Assembly (NCBI GenBank): GCA_958436475.1
Contig: CAUBKG010000015.1
Coordinates: 1-36,096, forward strand
Reading direction: 5' to 3'
DNA length: 36,096 bases
Source of the DNA: an uncultured Clostridia bacterium
Lineage (GTDB): Bacteria; Bacillota; Clostridia; Oscillospirales; Acutalibacteraceae
In this document: one piece after another, positions 16,652 to 25,376 of the stretch
Layout: each line of letters begins with the position of its first letter
Numbering within the stretch: the first letter of the stretch is position 1
Made by a program: the position numbers and the translations under genes
Notes under the pieces: generated by a model
The model's input: only the letters and a program-made list of their open reading frames with translations
The model's database searches: none
What the model was told of the DNA's origin: nothing

Positions 16652-17113
16652 ATGGCAAAGGAAAATAAAGCAAGGAATGCGGCAGAAAGGGCCAAGGGCT
16701 TTTTCGGGGAATTCAAGGACTTTATTTCACGGGGGAGCGTGGTTGACCTGGCCGTCGGCGTTGTGGTAGGCGGCGCGTTCACCGCGATCGTGAATTCGCT
16801 CGTGAACGATATCATTATGCCGGCCATTGGCTTTTTGTTCGGCGGCATCAATTTTTCCAGCCTTCGGATCGTGCTGCGCCCGGCAACCGAAACGGCGGCG
16901 GAAGCGGCGCTCTGCTACGGCAATTTCATCCAGGCGGCGGTTAACTTCCTGTTGATTTCGTTCGTCATTTTCCTTGTGATCCGGCAGATCAACCGGTTCC
17001 GCCGCAAGAAGGAGGAAATTAAGGAGGAGCCAGCGGCCCCCGTGGTATCCCCCGAAACCGAACTCCTGACCGAAATCCGCGACCTGCTGAAGGAGAACCG
17101 GAACGGAAAATAA
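16652..17113 (+). CDS. mscL: Large-conductance mechanosensitive channel
   Basis: A 153-residue channel that opens under membrane tension to release solutes during hypo-osmotic shock. The N-terminal amphipathic helix precedes FKDFISRGSVVDLAVGVVVGGAFTAIV, the highly conserved first membrane helix. The periplasmic loop (about 65-85) is short, the second helix is FIQAAVNFLLISFVIFLVI, and the charged C-terminal bundle ends in LLTEIRDLLKENR. I prefer ATG at 16652: AGAGAGG (16636-16642) is 9 nt away, whereas it touches the upstream in-frame ATG at 16643. It is probably co-transcribed with cotH (26-nt gap) and ends at a bidirectional terminator shared with rnhA. Confidence 0.95.
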   Translation: MAKENKARNAAERAKGFFGEFKDFISRGSVVDLAVGVVVGGAFTAIVNSLVNDIIMPAIGFLFGGINFSSLRIVLRPATETAAEAALCYGNFIQAAVNFLLISFVIFLVIRQINRFRRKKEEIKEEPAAPVVSPETELLTEIRDLLKENRNGK

Positions 17114-17121
17114 CACATTGC

Positions 17122-17169
17122 AAAAAACATCCGGCTTTGGACGGCGCCGTCCAAAGCCGGATGTTTTTT
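17122..17169. terminator. Bidirectional terminator between mscL and rnhA
   Basis: A near-perfect palindrome: AACATCCGGCTTTGGAC pairs with GTCCAAAGCCGGATGTT around GGCGCC, with A-run and T-run flanks giving U-tracts on both strands. It serves the convergent genes mscL and rnhA; the rnhA stop codon touches its right edge. Confidence 0.93.
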
Positions 17170-17612
17170 TATCTCTTTATAAACTTCTCTGCTTCGGCAA
17201 CCGCCAGCCGGTCGCACTTTTCGTTTTCCGGATGACCGTTATGGCCCTTCACCCACCGGATCGTCACGGTGTGGCGGCCGAGCAGAGCAAGAAGGCGGTC
17301 CCATAGATCGGCGTTGAGGGCGGGCTTGCCGTCGCTCTTTTTCCAGCCCCTTTTCTTCCAGCCGTAGGCCCAACCCTTTTCAATGCCGTTTGCAACGTAT
17401 TGGGAATCGGTGCAGAGGACCACCTCGCACGGCTCCTTCAGCGCCGCCAGGCCTTCAATTGCGGCGGTGAGCTCCATTCGGTTGTTCGTTGTTTCCGCTT
17501 CTCCGCCGGAAAGCTCGCGTTCTTTCCCGCCATACCGTAGGATCACCCCATAGCCGCCCGGGCCGGGGTTGCCCTTGCAGGCTCCGTCTGTAAAAATTTC
17601 CACTCGTTTCAA
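17169..17612 (-). CDS. rnhA: Ribonuclease HI
   Basis: 147 residues, almost exactly the length of E. coli RNase HI. It cuts the RNA strand of RNA-DNA hybrids such as R-loops and Okazaki primers. All catalytic residues are in place: D9 (FTDGAC), E47 (NNRMEL), D69 (CTDSQYV), H124 (VKGHNGH) and D134 (EKCDRLA). The basic protrusion GWAYGWKKRGWKK that grips the hybrid is also present. The start is chosen as TTG at 17612 because AGAAAGGA lies 9 nt upstream and it yields the conserved MKRVEIFTDGAC beginning; the ATG at 17645 has no ribosome site. It converges with mscL at a shared terminator. Confidence 0.94.
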   Translation of the reverse strand: MKRVEIFTDGACKGNPGPGGYGVILRYGGKERELSGGEAETTNNRMELTAAIEGLAALKEPCEVVLCTDSQYVANGIEKGWAYGWKKRGWKKSDGKPALNADLWDRLLALLGRHTVTIRWVKGHNGHPENEKCDRLAVAEAEKFIKR

Positions 17613-17772
17613 ACCGGCACATCCTTTCTTTCCGTATCTTATCATAAAACCGCATCAAAAAAGAAAAGAGACGCATAGAATTATTAGAAATATATTTTGA
17701 GCCATGGGCGGGAAACAGCCTGCGGCCCGCTCTTCGGTTTTAAAAAGCGATAATAAAGGAGGAGGCGCCAGA

Positions 17773-18498
17773 GTGGACGGATATGCGTTTCCTGTTGTTA
17801 CGGCAATGCTGGCGGCACTGTTTACCGCCTTCGGAGGGACTCTGGCCGCGCCGGGACAAAGAAGCGGGAGGCTGCGGGCGTTCCTCCTCGGCGCTTCGGC
17901 CGGGGCCATGCTCGTTTTTTCCCTGTGGCGGATGGTTTCCGAAGCGGTTTGCCGGATGATCCTTCTGTATGGCAAAACAGCAGGCGGCCTGTTCGTTTTT
18001 TTTGGGCTGACGGCCGGAGCTGCGGCCGCTTTTCTCATCGGATCGGGCGCTTTGCGCAACCGTACTGCTTTTTCCGGGCTGGGCGTTTTCACCGTGATGG
18101 TATTGCTGCTGCATAACCTCCCGGAAGGGGCGGCACTTTTTCTGGAACAATCGGTGGAAGGCATTCTTGCTTCTGCGGTGCACAATATTCCCGAAGGAAT
18201 CGCCGTGGGGGCCGCCATGCGGTACGCGGGCCGGAGCCGGCGGGCGGCTCTTGCCGCAGCCCTGCTTGTGGGGATGGCCGAGCCTCTCGGCGCGGTTCTG
18301 GCGCTTGCCGCTCTATCCCCATTCCTCACTCTCCCGGCTCTTTGCCTTCTGCTTTGCGCCTCGGCCGGGATGATGGCGTACCTTTCGGCCACAGGGCTTT
18401 TTCCTGCGGCGGCGGAATGCGGCGGGCGGCCCGCGGCCCTGGCGGGGGGCTTTGCAGGCGCTGCGTGCGCTGTGGCGTGCAGCCTCCTGCCAATGTAA
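17773..18498 (+). CDS. ZIP family divalent metal transporter
   Basis: A 241-residue protein made almost entirely of membrane helices (about eight). The two metal-site helices show the ZIP signatures HNLPEGAALF (helix 4) and HNIPEGIAVG (helix 5), which form the binuclear centre for Zn2+ and related ions. It should import Zn2+, Fe2+ or Mn2+ into the cytoplasm; which one is not visible. It starts at GTG 17773 with AAAGGAGGAGG (17756-17766) 6 nt upstream; the in-frame ATG at 17704 lacks a ribosome site and adds a hydrophilic tail. The usual His-rich cytoplasmic loop is short and has no His run. It is followed 85 nt later by the nucleotidyltransferase gene on the same strand. Confidence 0.9.
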   Translation: MDGYAFPVVTAMLAALFTAFGGTLAAPGQRSGRLRAFLLGASAGAMLVFSLWRMVSEAVCRMILLYGKTAGGLFVFFGLTAGAAAAFLIGSGALRNRTAFSGLGVFTVMVLLLHNLPEGAALFLEQSVEGILASAVHNIPEGIAVGAAMRYAGRSRRAALAAALLVGMAEPLGAVLALAALSPFLTLPALCLLLCASAGMMAYLSATGLFPAAAECGGRPAALAGGFAGAACAVACSLLPM

Positions 18499-18583
18499 AC
18501 TGCCGAGGTAAAAAACATTTTATAAAAGATTCTTCTCCCGGTCATACTACTAACGAATATTTTCCTTGGGAGGGAATCATTTT

Positions 18584-20884
18584 ATGAAATCCGTTATCAT
18601 GGCGGGCGGTGAAGGAAGCCGCCTGCGCCCACTTACCTGCGATACACCCAAGCCCATGGTCCGCCTGTGCGGACGGCCCATTCTCTGTTATATTCTCGAC
18701 CTGCTCGCTTCGCACGGGGTGGATGAAGCGTCGGTCACCATCCGCTACCTCCCGGACGTCATCACAGACGCTTTTGAAGACGGCGTATACGGCAAAATCC
18801 GCCTGAACTTTGTGGAGGAGGAAACCCCGCTCGGCACGGCGGGCGGAGTGAAAAATGCGGCGGGGGGCTTTACGGAACCGTTTGTCGTCATCAGCGGGGA
18901 CGCGCTCTGCGACTTCGACCTCTCCGCTGCAGCGCGCTATCAGGAGCTGACGGATGCGGACGCAGTCATCCTGACGACCCGTGTAGAAGACCCCAGGGAA
19001 TACGGACTCGTCACCTATGAGGCAGACGGCCGCGTGACCGGATTTCTGGAAAAACCGGGCTGGCCCCAGGCTCATACCGATACGGCCAACACGGGGATTT
19101 ATTTCATTAAGCCGGAGGTTTTAGAGCTCATCCCGGAGGATAAGCCCTTCGACTTTGCCAAAGACCTCTTTCCCCTCATGCTCCAAAGGGGAATGAACCT
19201 GCGCGCCTTTGAAACGAGGGGATACTGGTGCGATATCGGAGACCTCACCACCTTCCGGAGCTGCCATGCGGATTTGATGAACGGGCGCGTCTCCTGCCGC
19301 CTACCGGAACCGCAGAAGGGTATTTACGGCTATGAGCCTCCCTCCGGCAATTACACGGTGAAGGCCCCGGTGTATTTCGGCTCCAATGTATCGGTAGCGG
19401 ACGGCGCGGTTATCGGCCCCAACACCGTTCTGGACGACGGCACGGTCGTCGGCCTGCGCGCCCGGGTTTCGGGCAGCGTGCTCATGCCCGATTCGTATGT
19501 GGGGGAGGACGCCCGCCTTACCGGGGCGATTTTAGCCTCCGGCGTATCGGTTAAAAAAGGCGCGTCCCTGTTTGAAAACAGCGTGGCGGGCTGCGGCTCC
19601 GTCATCGGCAGCCATGCGCGCGTTGCGCCAGGCGTGCTCATCTGGCCCGGAAAACGGGTGGAGGATGGCTCCATCGTCTCCGAAAACTATCAATACGGGT
19701 CCTCCTCGCGCACCCTTTTTTCCGATGAGGGCATCACGGGGGAAACGGGCGTGGAGATCACGCCGGAATTGTGCGTGCGCCTCGGCTCCGCCGCAGGCAG
19801 CCTGCACAGCCGCTCCCGTATCGGTCTCGCAAGCGACGGCAGCCGCGCCGCCCGCGTGCTCAAGGCTTCGCTGGCCGCCGGGATCATGTCCACCGGGACA
19901 CAAGTGTGGGATTTCGGGGAAATGCTCCCCGCGCAGATGCAGCAATCCATGATTTTCAGTGGAATGGAAATGGGAATCCACGTGGCGGGAGGCCCCGCGG
20001 CTTCCATCCGCCTCTTCGGGGAAGGCGGCCTGCCGCTGCTCCGTTCGGACGAGCGGAGCCTGGAATCGAGGATCAGCAAGCGCGATTTCGTCCGCGCGCC
20101 GTGGAACAGCTGGCGGGAAATCGCGGATATGCGCGGTATGCAGCTGATCTACCAGCAGGAGCTTTACAGCGAGGCCCCGAACGGCCTTTCAGGCGTTTCC
20201 TGCCGCGCGGCGTGTGAAAATAAAACGGGAGAGCGCCTGCTCCATCAGGTCCTCCAGAAGCTTGGCTGCGATATGCAGGGCGAGCGGATCCTTCAGCTTT
20301 CCCCCTCCGGCGGGGAGCTCACCATCATCGACCCGCGGCTCGGCGTGCTGAACAGCGAAAAGGTGCTCGCCATGTGCTGCCTGATTGCGTTCCGCAGGGG
20401 GAACGACGTCGCCCTGTGCTGCGACGCCCCCGGCGCAATCGACCGCCTGGCGGAGCGGTTCGGCAGGAAGGTGCTCCGCTATTATGCGAGCCCGGTGGAT
20501 CAAAGCGACAAGGAGGCCCGGCGCCTTGCCTGTGCCCGCGCCTTCCCGAGAGACGGCATGATGCAGGCGGTGATGCTCCTTGCCTACCTCAAGGAAACGG
20601 AAACGAGCCTCTACGACCTCGCCCGCGCGCTGCCTGAATTCGCAACAAAACAAATGGTTCTGGAGGTGGAGGGGAACCCTGCGGGAGTGATGAGCGCCTT
20701 CCGGAGCGAAAAGGGCTATACCCCCGGCGAAGGCGTTACGGTGGCCCTGCAGAGGGGCAAGGCCGTCATCCGGCCGGAAAAGCGGGGAAGGCAGCTGAAG
20801 GTGATTGCCGAAGCGGCTTCGCAGGAGATTGCGGAAGAGCTCTGCGCAGAGCTGCGCGAAAGGATACAGAAGGGAAACTATTGA
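18584..20884 (+). CDS. Sugar-1-phosphate nucleotidyltransferase fused to a phosphomannomutase-like domain
   Basis: 766 residues. Residues 1-230 form a Rossmann-type NTP transferase with AGGEGSRLRPLT, TPKPMV and DALCDFD (metal aspartate), plus the FLEKP and NTGIYF elements. It probably makes a nucleotide sugar, perhaps GDP-mannose or NDP-glucose, for surface polysaccharides. Residues about 250-375 are left-handed beta-helix hexapeptide repeats. Residues about 380-766 resemble a phosphomannomutase, but the phosphoserine loop TASHNP is replaced by HVAGGPAASI, and neither the metal loop DGDxDR nor a GExSGH sugar loop is seen. The mutase part is therefore probably inactive and may be regulatory. 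GGGAGGG (18568-18574) selects the ATG at 18584 over 18566. No polysaccharide cluster surrounds it. Confidence 0.85.
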   Translation: MKSVIMAGGEGSRLRPLTCDTPKPMVRLCGRPILCYILDLLASHGVDEASVTIRYLPDVITDAFEDGVYGKIRLNFVEEETPLGTAGGVKNAAGGFTEPFVVISGDALCDFDLSAAARYQELTDADAVILTTRVEDPREYGLVTYEADGRVTGFLEKPGWPQAHTDTANTGIYFIKPEVLELIPEDKPFDFAKDLFPLMLQRGMNLRAFETRGYWCDIGDLTTFRSCHADLMNGRVSCRLPEPQKGIYGYEPPSGNYTVKAPVYFGSNVSVADGAVIGPNTVLDDGTVVGLRARVSGSVLMPDSYVGEDARLTGAILASGVSVKKGASLFENSVAGCGSVIGSHARVAPGVLIWPGKRVEDGSIVSENYQYGSSSRTLFSDEGITGETGVEITPELCVRLGSAAGSLHSRSRIGLASDGSRAARVLKASLAAGIMSTGTQVWDFGEMLPAQMQQSMIFSGMEMGIHVAGGPAASIRLFGEGGLPLLRSDERSLESRISKRDFVRAPWNSWREIADMRGMQLIYQQELYSEAPNGLSGVSCRAACENKTGERLLHQVLQKLGCDMQGERILQLSPSGGELTIIDPRLGVLNSEKVLAMCCLIAFRRGNDVALCCDAPGAIDRLAERFGRKVLRYYASPVDQSDKEARRLACARAFPRDGMMQAVMLLAYLKETETSLYDLARALPEFATKQMVLEVEGNPAGVMSAFRSEKGYTPGEGVTVALQRGKAVIRPEKRGRQLKVIAEAASQEIAEELCAELRERIQKGNY

Positions 20885-20909
20885 CATTGCCCCGGTAAAA
20901 AGGTAAAAT
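20881..20909 (+). promoter_or_regulatory. Sigma-A type promoter of the rnj operon
   Basis: A perfect TTGACA (20881-20886) lies 17 bp before TAAAAT (20904-20909). The -35 box includes the stop codon of the preceding gene. It probably drives the seven-gene operon from rnj to ftsH. Confidence 0.8.
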
Positions 20910-21005
20910 TGAACTAAAGTATGTGTTCGGATTTGTTGAAATCGTTGAAACAGAAGCCTTATGTGTACGGAATTTTGATAAGGCGGAACAGGAGAACGAC
21001 GGCCG

Positions 21006-21054
21006 AAGGGTGAAAACCCTTTTTGCCGGCCCACCCGATTTTTCCGGGCGGGCC
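21006..21054 (+). promoter_or_regulatory. Leader hairpins before RNase J, possible attenuator
   Basis: AAGGGT (21006-21011) pairs with ACCCTT (21016-21021), followed directly by TTT, as in a small intrinsic terminator. Just after it, GGCCC-A-CCCG (21028-21037) pairs with CGGG-C-GGGCC (21045-21054). The leader from the promoter to the start codon is about 185 nt, long enough for autoregulation by RNA cleavage or attenuation. Confidence 0.3.
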
Positions 21055-21100
21055 TTCTCCCGCTGTACGCGCCTTGCATTTTTGGAGGTAACTAATCTTT

Positions 21101-22891
21101 ATGTCAGAAACCAAGAAAACGGAAACGCCGGCAGAGCAGAAGCCGGAAAAAGCCAATGAAAAGAAGCCGGCGAAAAAGCGCCAGCCGGCGGCAAAGCGGC
21201 AGGGGCAGGGGACCCGCAGGCGCCAGAAGCCGAAGCTCCCTATGCGCATCATTCCTTTGGGCGGCCTCGATGAGATCGGAAAGAACATAACGTTGTTTGA
21301 ATACGGAAACGATATCATCATCGTAGACTGCGGCATCACCTTCCCGGACGCCGATATGCCCGGCGTCGATCTCGTTATCCCGGATTTTACTTATGTGCTG
21401 AAGAACGCGGACCGTATCCGCGGCATTTTCCTGACGCACGGGCACGAGGACCATATCGGTTCGCTGCCCTATCTGCTGAAGGAAGCGCGCATTCCGCTTT
21501 ACGGAACGCGCCTCACGCTCGGCCTCGTGGAAGGCAAGCTGCGCGAGCACGGCCTGAGCGGGATGATCGAGCTCAATGTAACCAATCCCGGAGACGTCAT
21601 CAAGCTCGGAGCCTTCACGGTGGAATTCATCCACGTGAACCATTCTATCCCGGACGCAGTCGCGCTGGCCATCAAAACCGAGCTCGGCACGATCGTCCAC
21701 ACGGGAGACTTTAAAATCGACACCACCCCCATCGACGGGGATATTATCGACCTCGCGCGTTTTTCCCAGCTCGGCAGGGAAGGCGTGCTCTTGATGATGA
21801 GCGATTCCACCAACGCCACTCGCCCTGGGTATACCATGAGCGAGCGCAAGGTGGGGGAGAGCTTTGAAAGCCTGTTCCGAAAGGCGGAAAAGAAGCGCCT
21901 CATCATCGCCACCTTCTCTTCGAATATCCACCGCATCCAGCAGATCGTGGATTGCGCCGTCCGTTACGGCCGCAAGGTAGCAGTCGTGGGGCGGAGCATG
22001 CTGAACGTGGTGCAGGTGGGCATGGATCTCGGCTATCTGCAAATTCCCGAAAACGTGCTCATCAACATCAGCCTAATCAACCGGTATTCGGACGACCAGC
22101 TGGTCATCATCACCACGGGCAGCCAGGGCGAGCCCATGTCCGCCCTGCACCGCATGGCCTTTTCCGACCACCGCAAGGTGGAAATCAGCCCGAACGACTG
22201 CATCATCATTTCGGCAAGCCCCATCCCTGGCAATGAAAAGCTGGTGAGCAAGGTGATCGATGAGCTCATGAAGCTCGGCGCCGAAGTGGTGTATGAAAAA
22301 ATGTATGAGGTGCACGTATCCGGCCACGCCTGCCAGGAGGAGCAGAAGCTGCTCATGGGCATTGTAAAGCCGAAGTTTTTCATGCCGGTGCACGGCGAGC
22401 AGACCCATCTCAGAAAGCACGCGGAGCTGGCCCTTTCCATGGGCATCCCGAAGGAAAATATCCTCATCACATCCATCGGGCGCGTGGTGGAGCTCACGGC
22501 GAAGAGCATGAAGGTGGGCGGCCTCGTTCCGGCCGGCCGCGTCATGGTAGACGGCCTCGGCGTCGGCGACGTAGGCAGCATCGTGCTCAACGACCGCAAG
22601 CATCTCGCGCAGGACGGCATCATCGTCGTCGTCATGACGATAGACAGCGCCAGCGGCGAAATTGTTTCCGGCCCGAGCCTCGTTTCCCGCGGCTTCGTCT
22701 ATGTGCGCGAATCGGAAGAGCTGATCGACGAAGCGCGCGTGCAGGCGCAGCGGGTGGCGGAGCACTGTGTGGAAAGCGGCATCCGGGATTGGACGACGAT
22801 CAAGAACAAAATCAAGGATGAGCTGTCCGGCATGATGTACGAGCGGACCAAACGGAGCCCGATGATCCTCCCGGTCATCATGGAGGTATAA
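21101..22891 (+). CDS. rnj: Ribonuclease J
   Basis: 596 residues; a metallo-beta-lactamase/beta-CASP ribonuclease with 5'-3' exonuclease and endonuclease activity, central to RNA maturation and decay in Firmicutes. The core begins near residue 48 (MRIIPLGGLDEIGKN). Metal ligands H113, H115, D117 and H118 lie in LTHGHEDHIG. Further marks are HTGDFKID, MSDSTNATRPG, the beta-CASP GRSMLNV region, and a C-terminal HVSGHA motif with the usual C-terminal domain. The first 47 residues are a Lys/Pro/Ala-rich low-complexity extension not present in most RNase J proteins; GGAGGT (21084-21089) in front of the ATG at 21101 supports its translation. J1 or J2 subtype cannot be decided. First gene of a seven-gene operon. 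Confidence 0.95.
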   Translation: MSETKKTETPAEQKPEKANEKKPAKKRQPAAKRQGQGTRRRQKPKLPMRIIPLGGLDEIGKNITLFEYGNDIIIVDCGITFPDADMPGVDLVIPDFTYVLKNADRIRGIFLTHGHEDHIGSLPYLLKEARIPLYGTRLTLGLVEGKLREHGLSGMIELNVTNPGDVIKLGAFTVEFIHVNHSIPDAVALAIKTELGTIVHTGDFKIDTTPIDGDIIDLARFSQLGREGVLLMMSDSTNATRPGYTMSERKVGESFESLFRKAEKKRLIIATFSSNIHRIQQIVDCAVRYGRKVAVVGRSMLNVVQVGMDLGYLQIPENVLINISLINRYSDDQLVIITTGSQGEPMSALHRMAFSDHRKVEISPNDCIIISASPIPGNEKLVSKVIDELMKLGAEVVYEKMYEVHVSGHACQEEQKLLMGIVKPKFFMPVHGEQTHLRKHAELALSMGIPKENILITSIGRVVELTAKSMKVGGLVPAGRVMVDGLGVGDVGSIVLNDRKHLAQDGIIVVVMTIDSASGEIVSGPSLVSRGFVYVRESEELIDEARVQAQRVAEHCVESGIRDWTTIKNKIKDELSGMMYERTKRSPMILPVIMEV

Positions 22892-22916
22892 CTGGCTCCG
22901 GACTGAAGGAGAAATC

Positions 22917-24881
22917 ATGAAAAAGCATCGTGTGTTGTCTATTTCGGGAATCATATACCTGCTTGTCGCGGCGCTTCTCGCCGCGGTGGGCGTCATGTTC
23001 TTCCGGGACCGCAACCTGTTCTATATCGAACTGGCTGTCTCGGGAGTGCTCGTTGTACTTGCCGTTTACCGGCTGCTCCATATGCAGCACGATATCCGGT
23101 ACTACCTACATAAGATCAGCCGCAGCATGGACTCGGCGGACAGCGCCGCCCTCCAGAACCTGGCCATGCCCATCCTGATCGCTAAGAAAGACAACGAGAT
23201 CATCTGGTATAACGATTCGTTCCGGGAACACGTTCTGCTCGGGGGCGATATTTACGGCGCTTCCCTCCAGACGCTGCTGCCGCCCGAGGCGCTTTCCTCC
23301 CTGGATACAGACGGCAGGATCGGCTTTGAACAAAAGAGCCGGCATTACGTGGTTTATAAAAGCCGGGCGTATAATGCCGAGCGGGATATCCAGGTGCTTT
23401 ATTTTCATGACGATACGAAGCTCTGGCGCACGGCGGAGGAGTATAGCGAAAGCCGCCCGGCGGTGGCGATCATTGCGCTCGATAATATCGATGAGCTCCT
23501 CAGCAATATTAAGGATAGCGAAAAAGCCGCCATCACGGGCGAAATCGAGCACCTGATCGAAGATTGGGTGGCGCGCTCCACCGGCATGCTCCGCAAGCTG
23601 GACCGGGACCATTTTCTGTTTGTTCTGGAAGAGCGGCATTTGCAGAGCTACATCACCGACCGGTTCGATATTCTCGAACAGGTGCGTTCCAAAACCTTTG
23701 GCGATAAAAAGGGCGCCACTCTTTCCATCGGCATCGGGCGGGGCGGGAAGACCCTGCGCGAATGCGAGGAGGGAGCGCGCCAGGCGCTGGATATGGCGCT
23801 GGGGCGCGGGGGCGACCAGGCTGCCATCAAAACCAACAACAATTTTGAATTTTACGGCGGGGTATCCAAGGGGTTTGAACGCCGCACCAAGGTGCGCACC
23901 CGCGTGATCGCCTCTGCGCTGAGGGAGCTCATCCAGGGAAGCGACAATATCTTCATTATGGGCCACCGCTTCGGTGATCTGGACAGCTTCGGTTCCTCCC
24001 TCGGCATCTGGAGCGTTGCAAGGAGGTATAACCGGGCGTCTCATATCGTGGCCGATACTTCGAAGTCGCTGGCAAAGCCCCTCATTGCCCGCATGGATAA
24101 AGCCATGCAGGATGAAGCCATCATCAGCGGCGAGCAGGCCGAAGCCATTCTTACCCGCAAATCGCTGCTGATTATTGTAGATACACACCGGGCGGATTTT
24201 CTCGATTATCCCGCCCTATATTCCAAATGCAAAACCGTGGTGGTGATCGACCATCACCGCAAAACGGTCGATCATATCGATAACGCCGTCATCTTTTATC
24301 ACGAGTCCTATTCCTCCTCCGCTTCCGAAATGGTGGCGGAGCTCATCCAGTATATCGACGCCGACGCTATCGGCCGGCTGGAGGCGGAGGCGCTTCTTTC
24401 CGGCATCATGCTCGATACGAGGAACTTTGTGCTGAAAACGGGCGTGCGCACCTTTGAGGCCGCGAGCTTCCTTCGCAGCAAGGGAGCGGATCCGGTGGAG
24501 GTGAAGCGCCTGTTCGCCAGCAGCATGCCCTCGTATAAAACGCGTTCGGCTATTGTGGCGGCGGCAGAGCTCTATAACGGCTGCGCTATCTCCTTTACCG
24601 AGGCCGGTGAGGAGGACGTCCGCGTGGTCGCCTCCCAGGCGGCGGATGAGCTGCTCACGATTTCAGGGGTAAATGCCTCTTTTGTGATGTACCCGAGAGG
24701 GGAAGGGGTCAATATCTCCGCGCGATCCCTCGGGGAAGTCAACGTCCAGATCATTATGGAAACGCTCGGCGGGGGAGGCCACCTCACCATGGCCGCGGCG
24801 CAGCTGGCGGACGGCACCGGCATGGAAGAAGCGCGCGCCAGGCTCTGTGAAGCGATCGACCAGTATTTTGAATCGAACTGA
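22917..24881 (+). CDS. gdpP: GdpP-type DHH/DHHA1 cyclic-di-AMP phosphodiesterase
   Basis: 654 residues with the GdpP/YybT layout: two N-terminal membrane helices (about 7-55), a PAS-like domain (about 75-155), a degenerate GGDEF domain (about 165-310, ending ALGRGGDQAAIK and lacking the catalytic GGDEF loop), then a DHH domain (about 335-500) and DHHA1 (about 540-650). The catalytic DHH part shows GHRFGDLD (349-356), DTHRAD, the DHH triad (445-447) and GGGGH (618-622). The enzyme hydrolyses c-di-AMP to pApA and thereby tunes K+ uptake, wall stress and osmolyte control. AAGGAG precedes the ATG. It is followed by rplI and dnaB as in Bacillus. c-di-AMP is a known ligand of Ktr systems, which links it functionally to the K+ transporter at 4746-6125. 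Confidence 0.93.
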   Translation: MKKHRVLSISGIIYLLVAALLAAVGVMFFRDRNLFYIELAVSGVLVVLAVYRLLHMQHDIRYYLHKISRSMDSADSAALQNLAMPILIAKKDNEIIWYNDSFREHVLLGGDIYGASLQTLLPPEALSSLDTDGRIGFEQKSRHYVVYKSRAYNAERDIQVLYFHDDTKLWRTAEEYSESRPAVAIIALDNIDELLSNIKDSEKAAITGEIEHLIEDWVARSTGMLRKLDRDHFLFVLEERHLQSYITDRFDILEQVRSKTFGDKKGATLSIGIGRGGKTLRECEEGARQALDMALGRGGDQAAIKTNNNFEFYGGVSKGFERRTKVRTRVIASALRELIQGSDNIFIMGHRFGDLDSFGSSLGIWSVARRYNRASHIVADTSKSLAKPLIARMDKAMQDEAIISGEQAEAILTRKSLLIIVDTHRADFLDYPALYSKCKTVVVIDHHRKTVDHIDNAVIFYHESYSSSASEMVAELIQYIDADAIGRLEAEALLSGIMLDTRNFVLKTGVRTFEAASFLRSKGADPVEVKRLFASSMPSYKTRSAIVAAAELYNGCAISFTEAGEEDVRVVASQAADELLTISGVNASFVMYPRGEGVNISARSLGEVNVQIIMETLGGGGHLTMAAAQLADGTGMEEARARLCEAIDQYFESN

Positions 24882-24914
24882 CGGGGAAACACCCGCGGAA
24901 AGGTGGAAGAAAAC

Positions 24915-25358
24915 ATGAAAGTAATTTTGCTTGCAGATGTAAAAGGAACCGGGAAAAAGGGAGAGCTTGCAAACGTGTCGGACGGCTACGCCCGCAATTT
25001 CCTGTTTCCCCGCAAGCTTGCCATGGAAGCGAACGCTCAGGCGATGAATGAACTGAAAAACCGTGAGGCAGCGCAGAAGCACCGCGAGGAAGAGCAGCTG
25101 GCGGCGGCAAAGGCGGCGGCGGATACCCTCAGCGGCAAAATCGTCACCATCACCGCAAAAGCGGGTTCGGCCGGCCGGCTGTTCGGTTCGGTTACGGCGA
25201 AAGAAGTCGCCGAGGCGATTTCTTCCCAACTGAAGGTCCAGGTGGACCGGCGGAAAATCACCATGGCCTCCGATATCAAGGCGTTCGGTTCCTATGAGGC
25301 GGAAGTGAAATTCCATCCCGGCATCAGCGCCAAAATCACCGTAAAGGTAACCGAGTAA
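24915..25358 (+). CDS. rplI: 50S ribosomal protein L9
   Basis: 147 residues, the usual length. The N-terminal rRNA-binding domain reads MKVILLADVKGTGKKGELANVSDGYARNFL with the expected Gly/Lys-rich turns; it is followed by the long connecting helix (about 40-75, Ala/Glu/Lys rich) and the C-terminal domain with GRLFGSVT and FHPGISAKITVKV. It binds 23S rRNA near the L1 stalk and helps keep reading frame. ATG at 24915 with AAAGGTGG about 8 nt upstream; the upstream in-frame GTG overlaps that ribosome site and is rejected. Fourth-position neighbours gdpP and dnaB match the Firmicute order. Confidence 0.96.
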   Translation: MKVILLADVKGTGKKGELANVSDGYARNFLFPRKLAMEANAQAMNELKNREAAQKHREEEQLAAAKAAADTLSGKIVTITAKAGSAGRLFGSVTAKEVAEAISSQLKVQVDRRKITMASDIKAFGSYEAEVKFHPGISAKITVKVTE

Positions 25359-25376
25359 AAAGGAGCGGTCAGTTTT

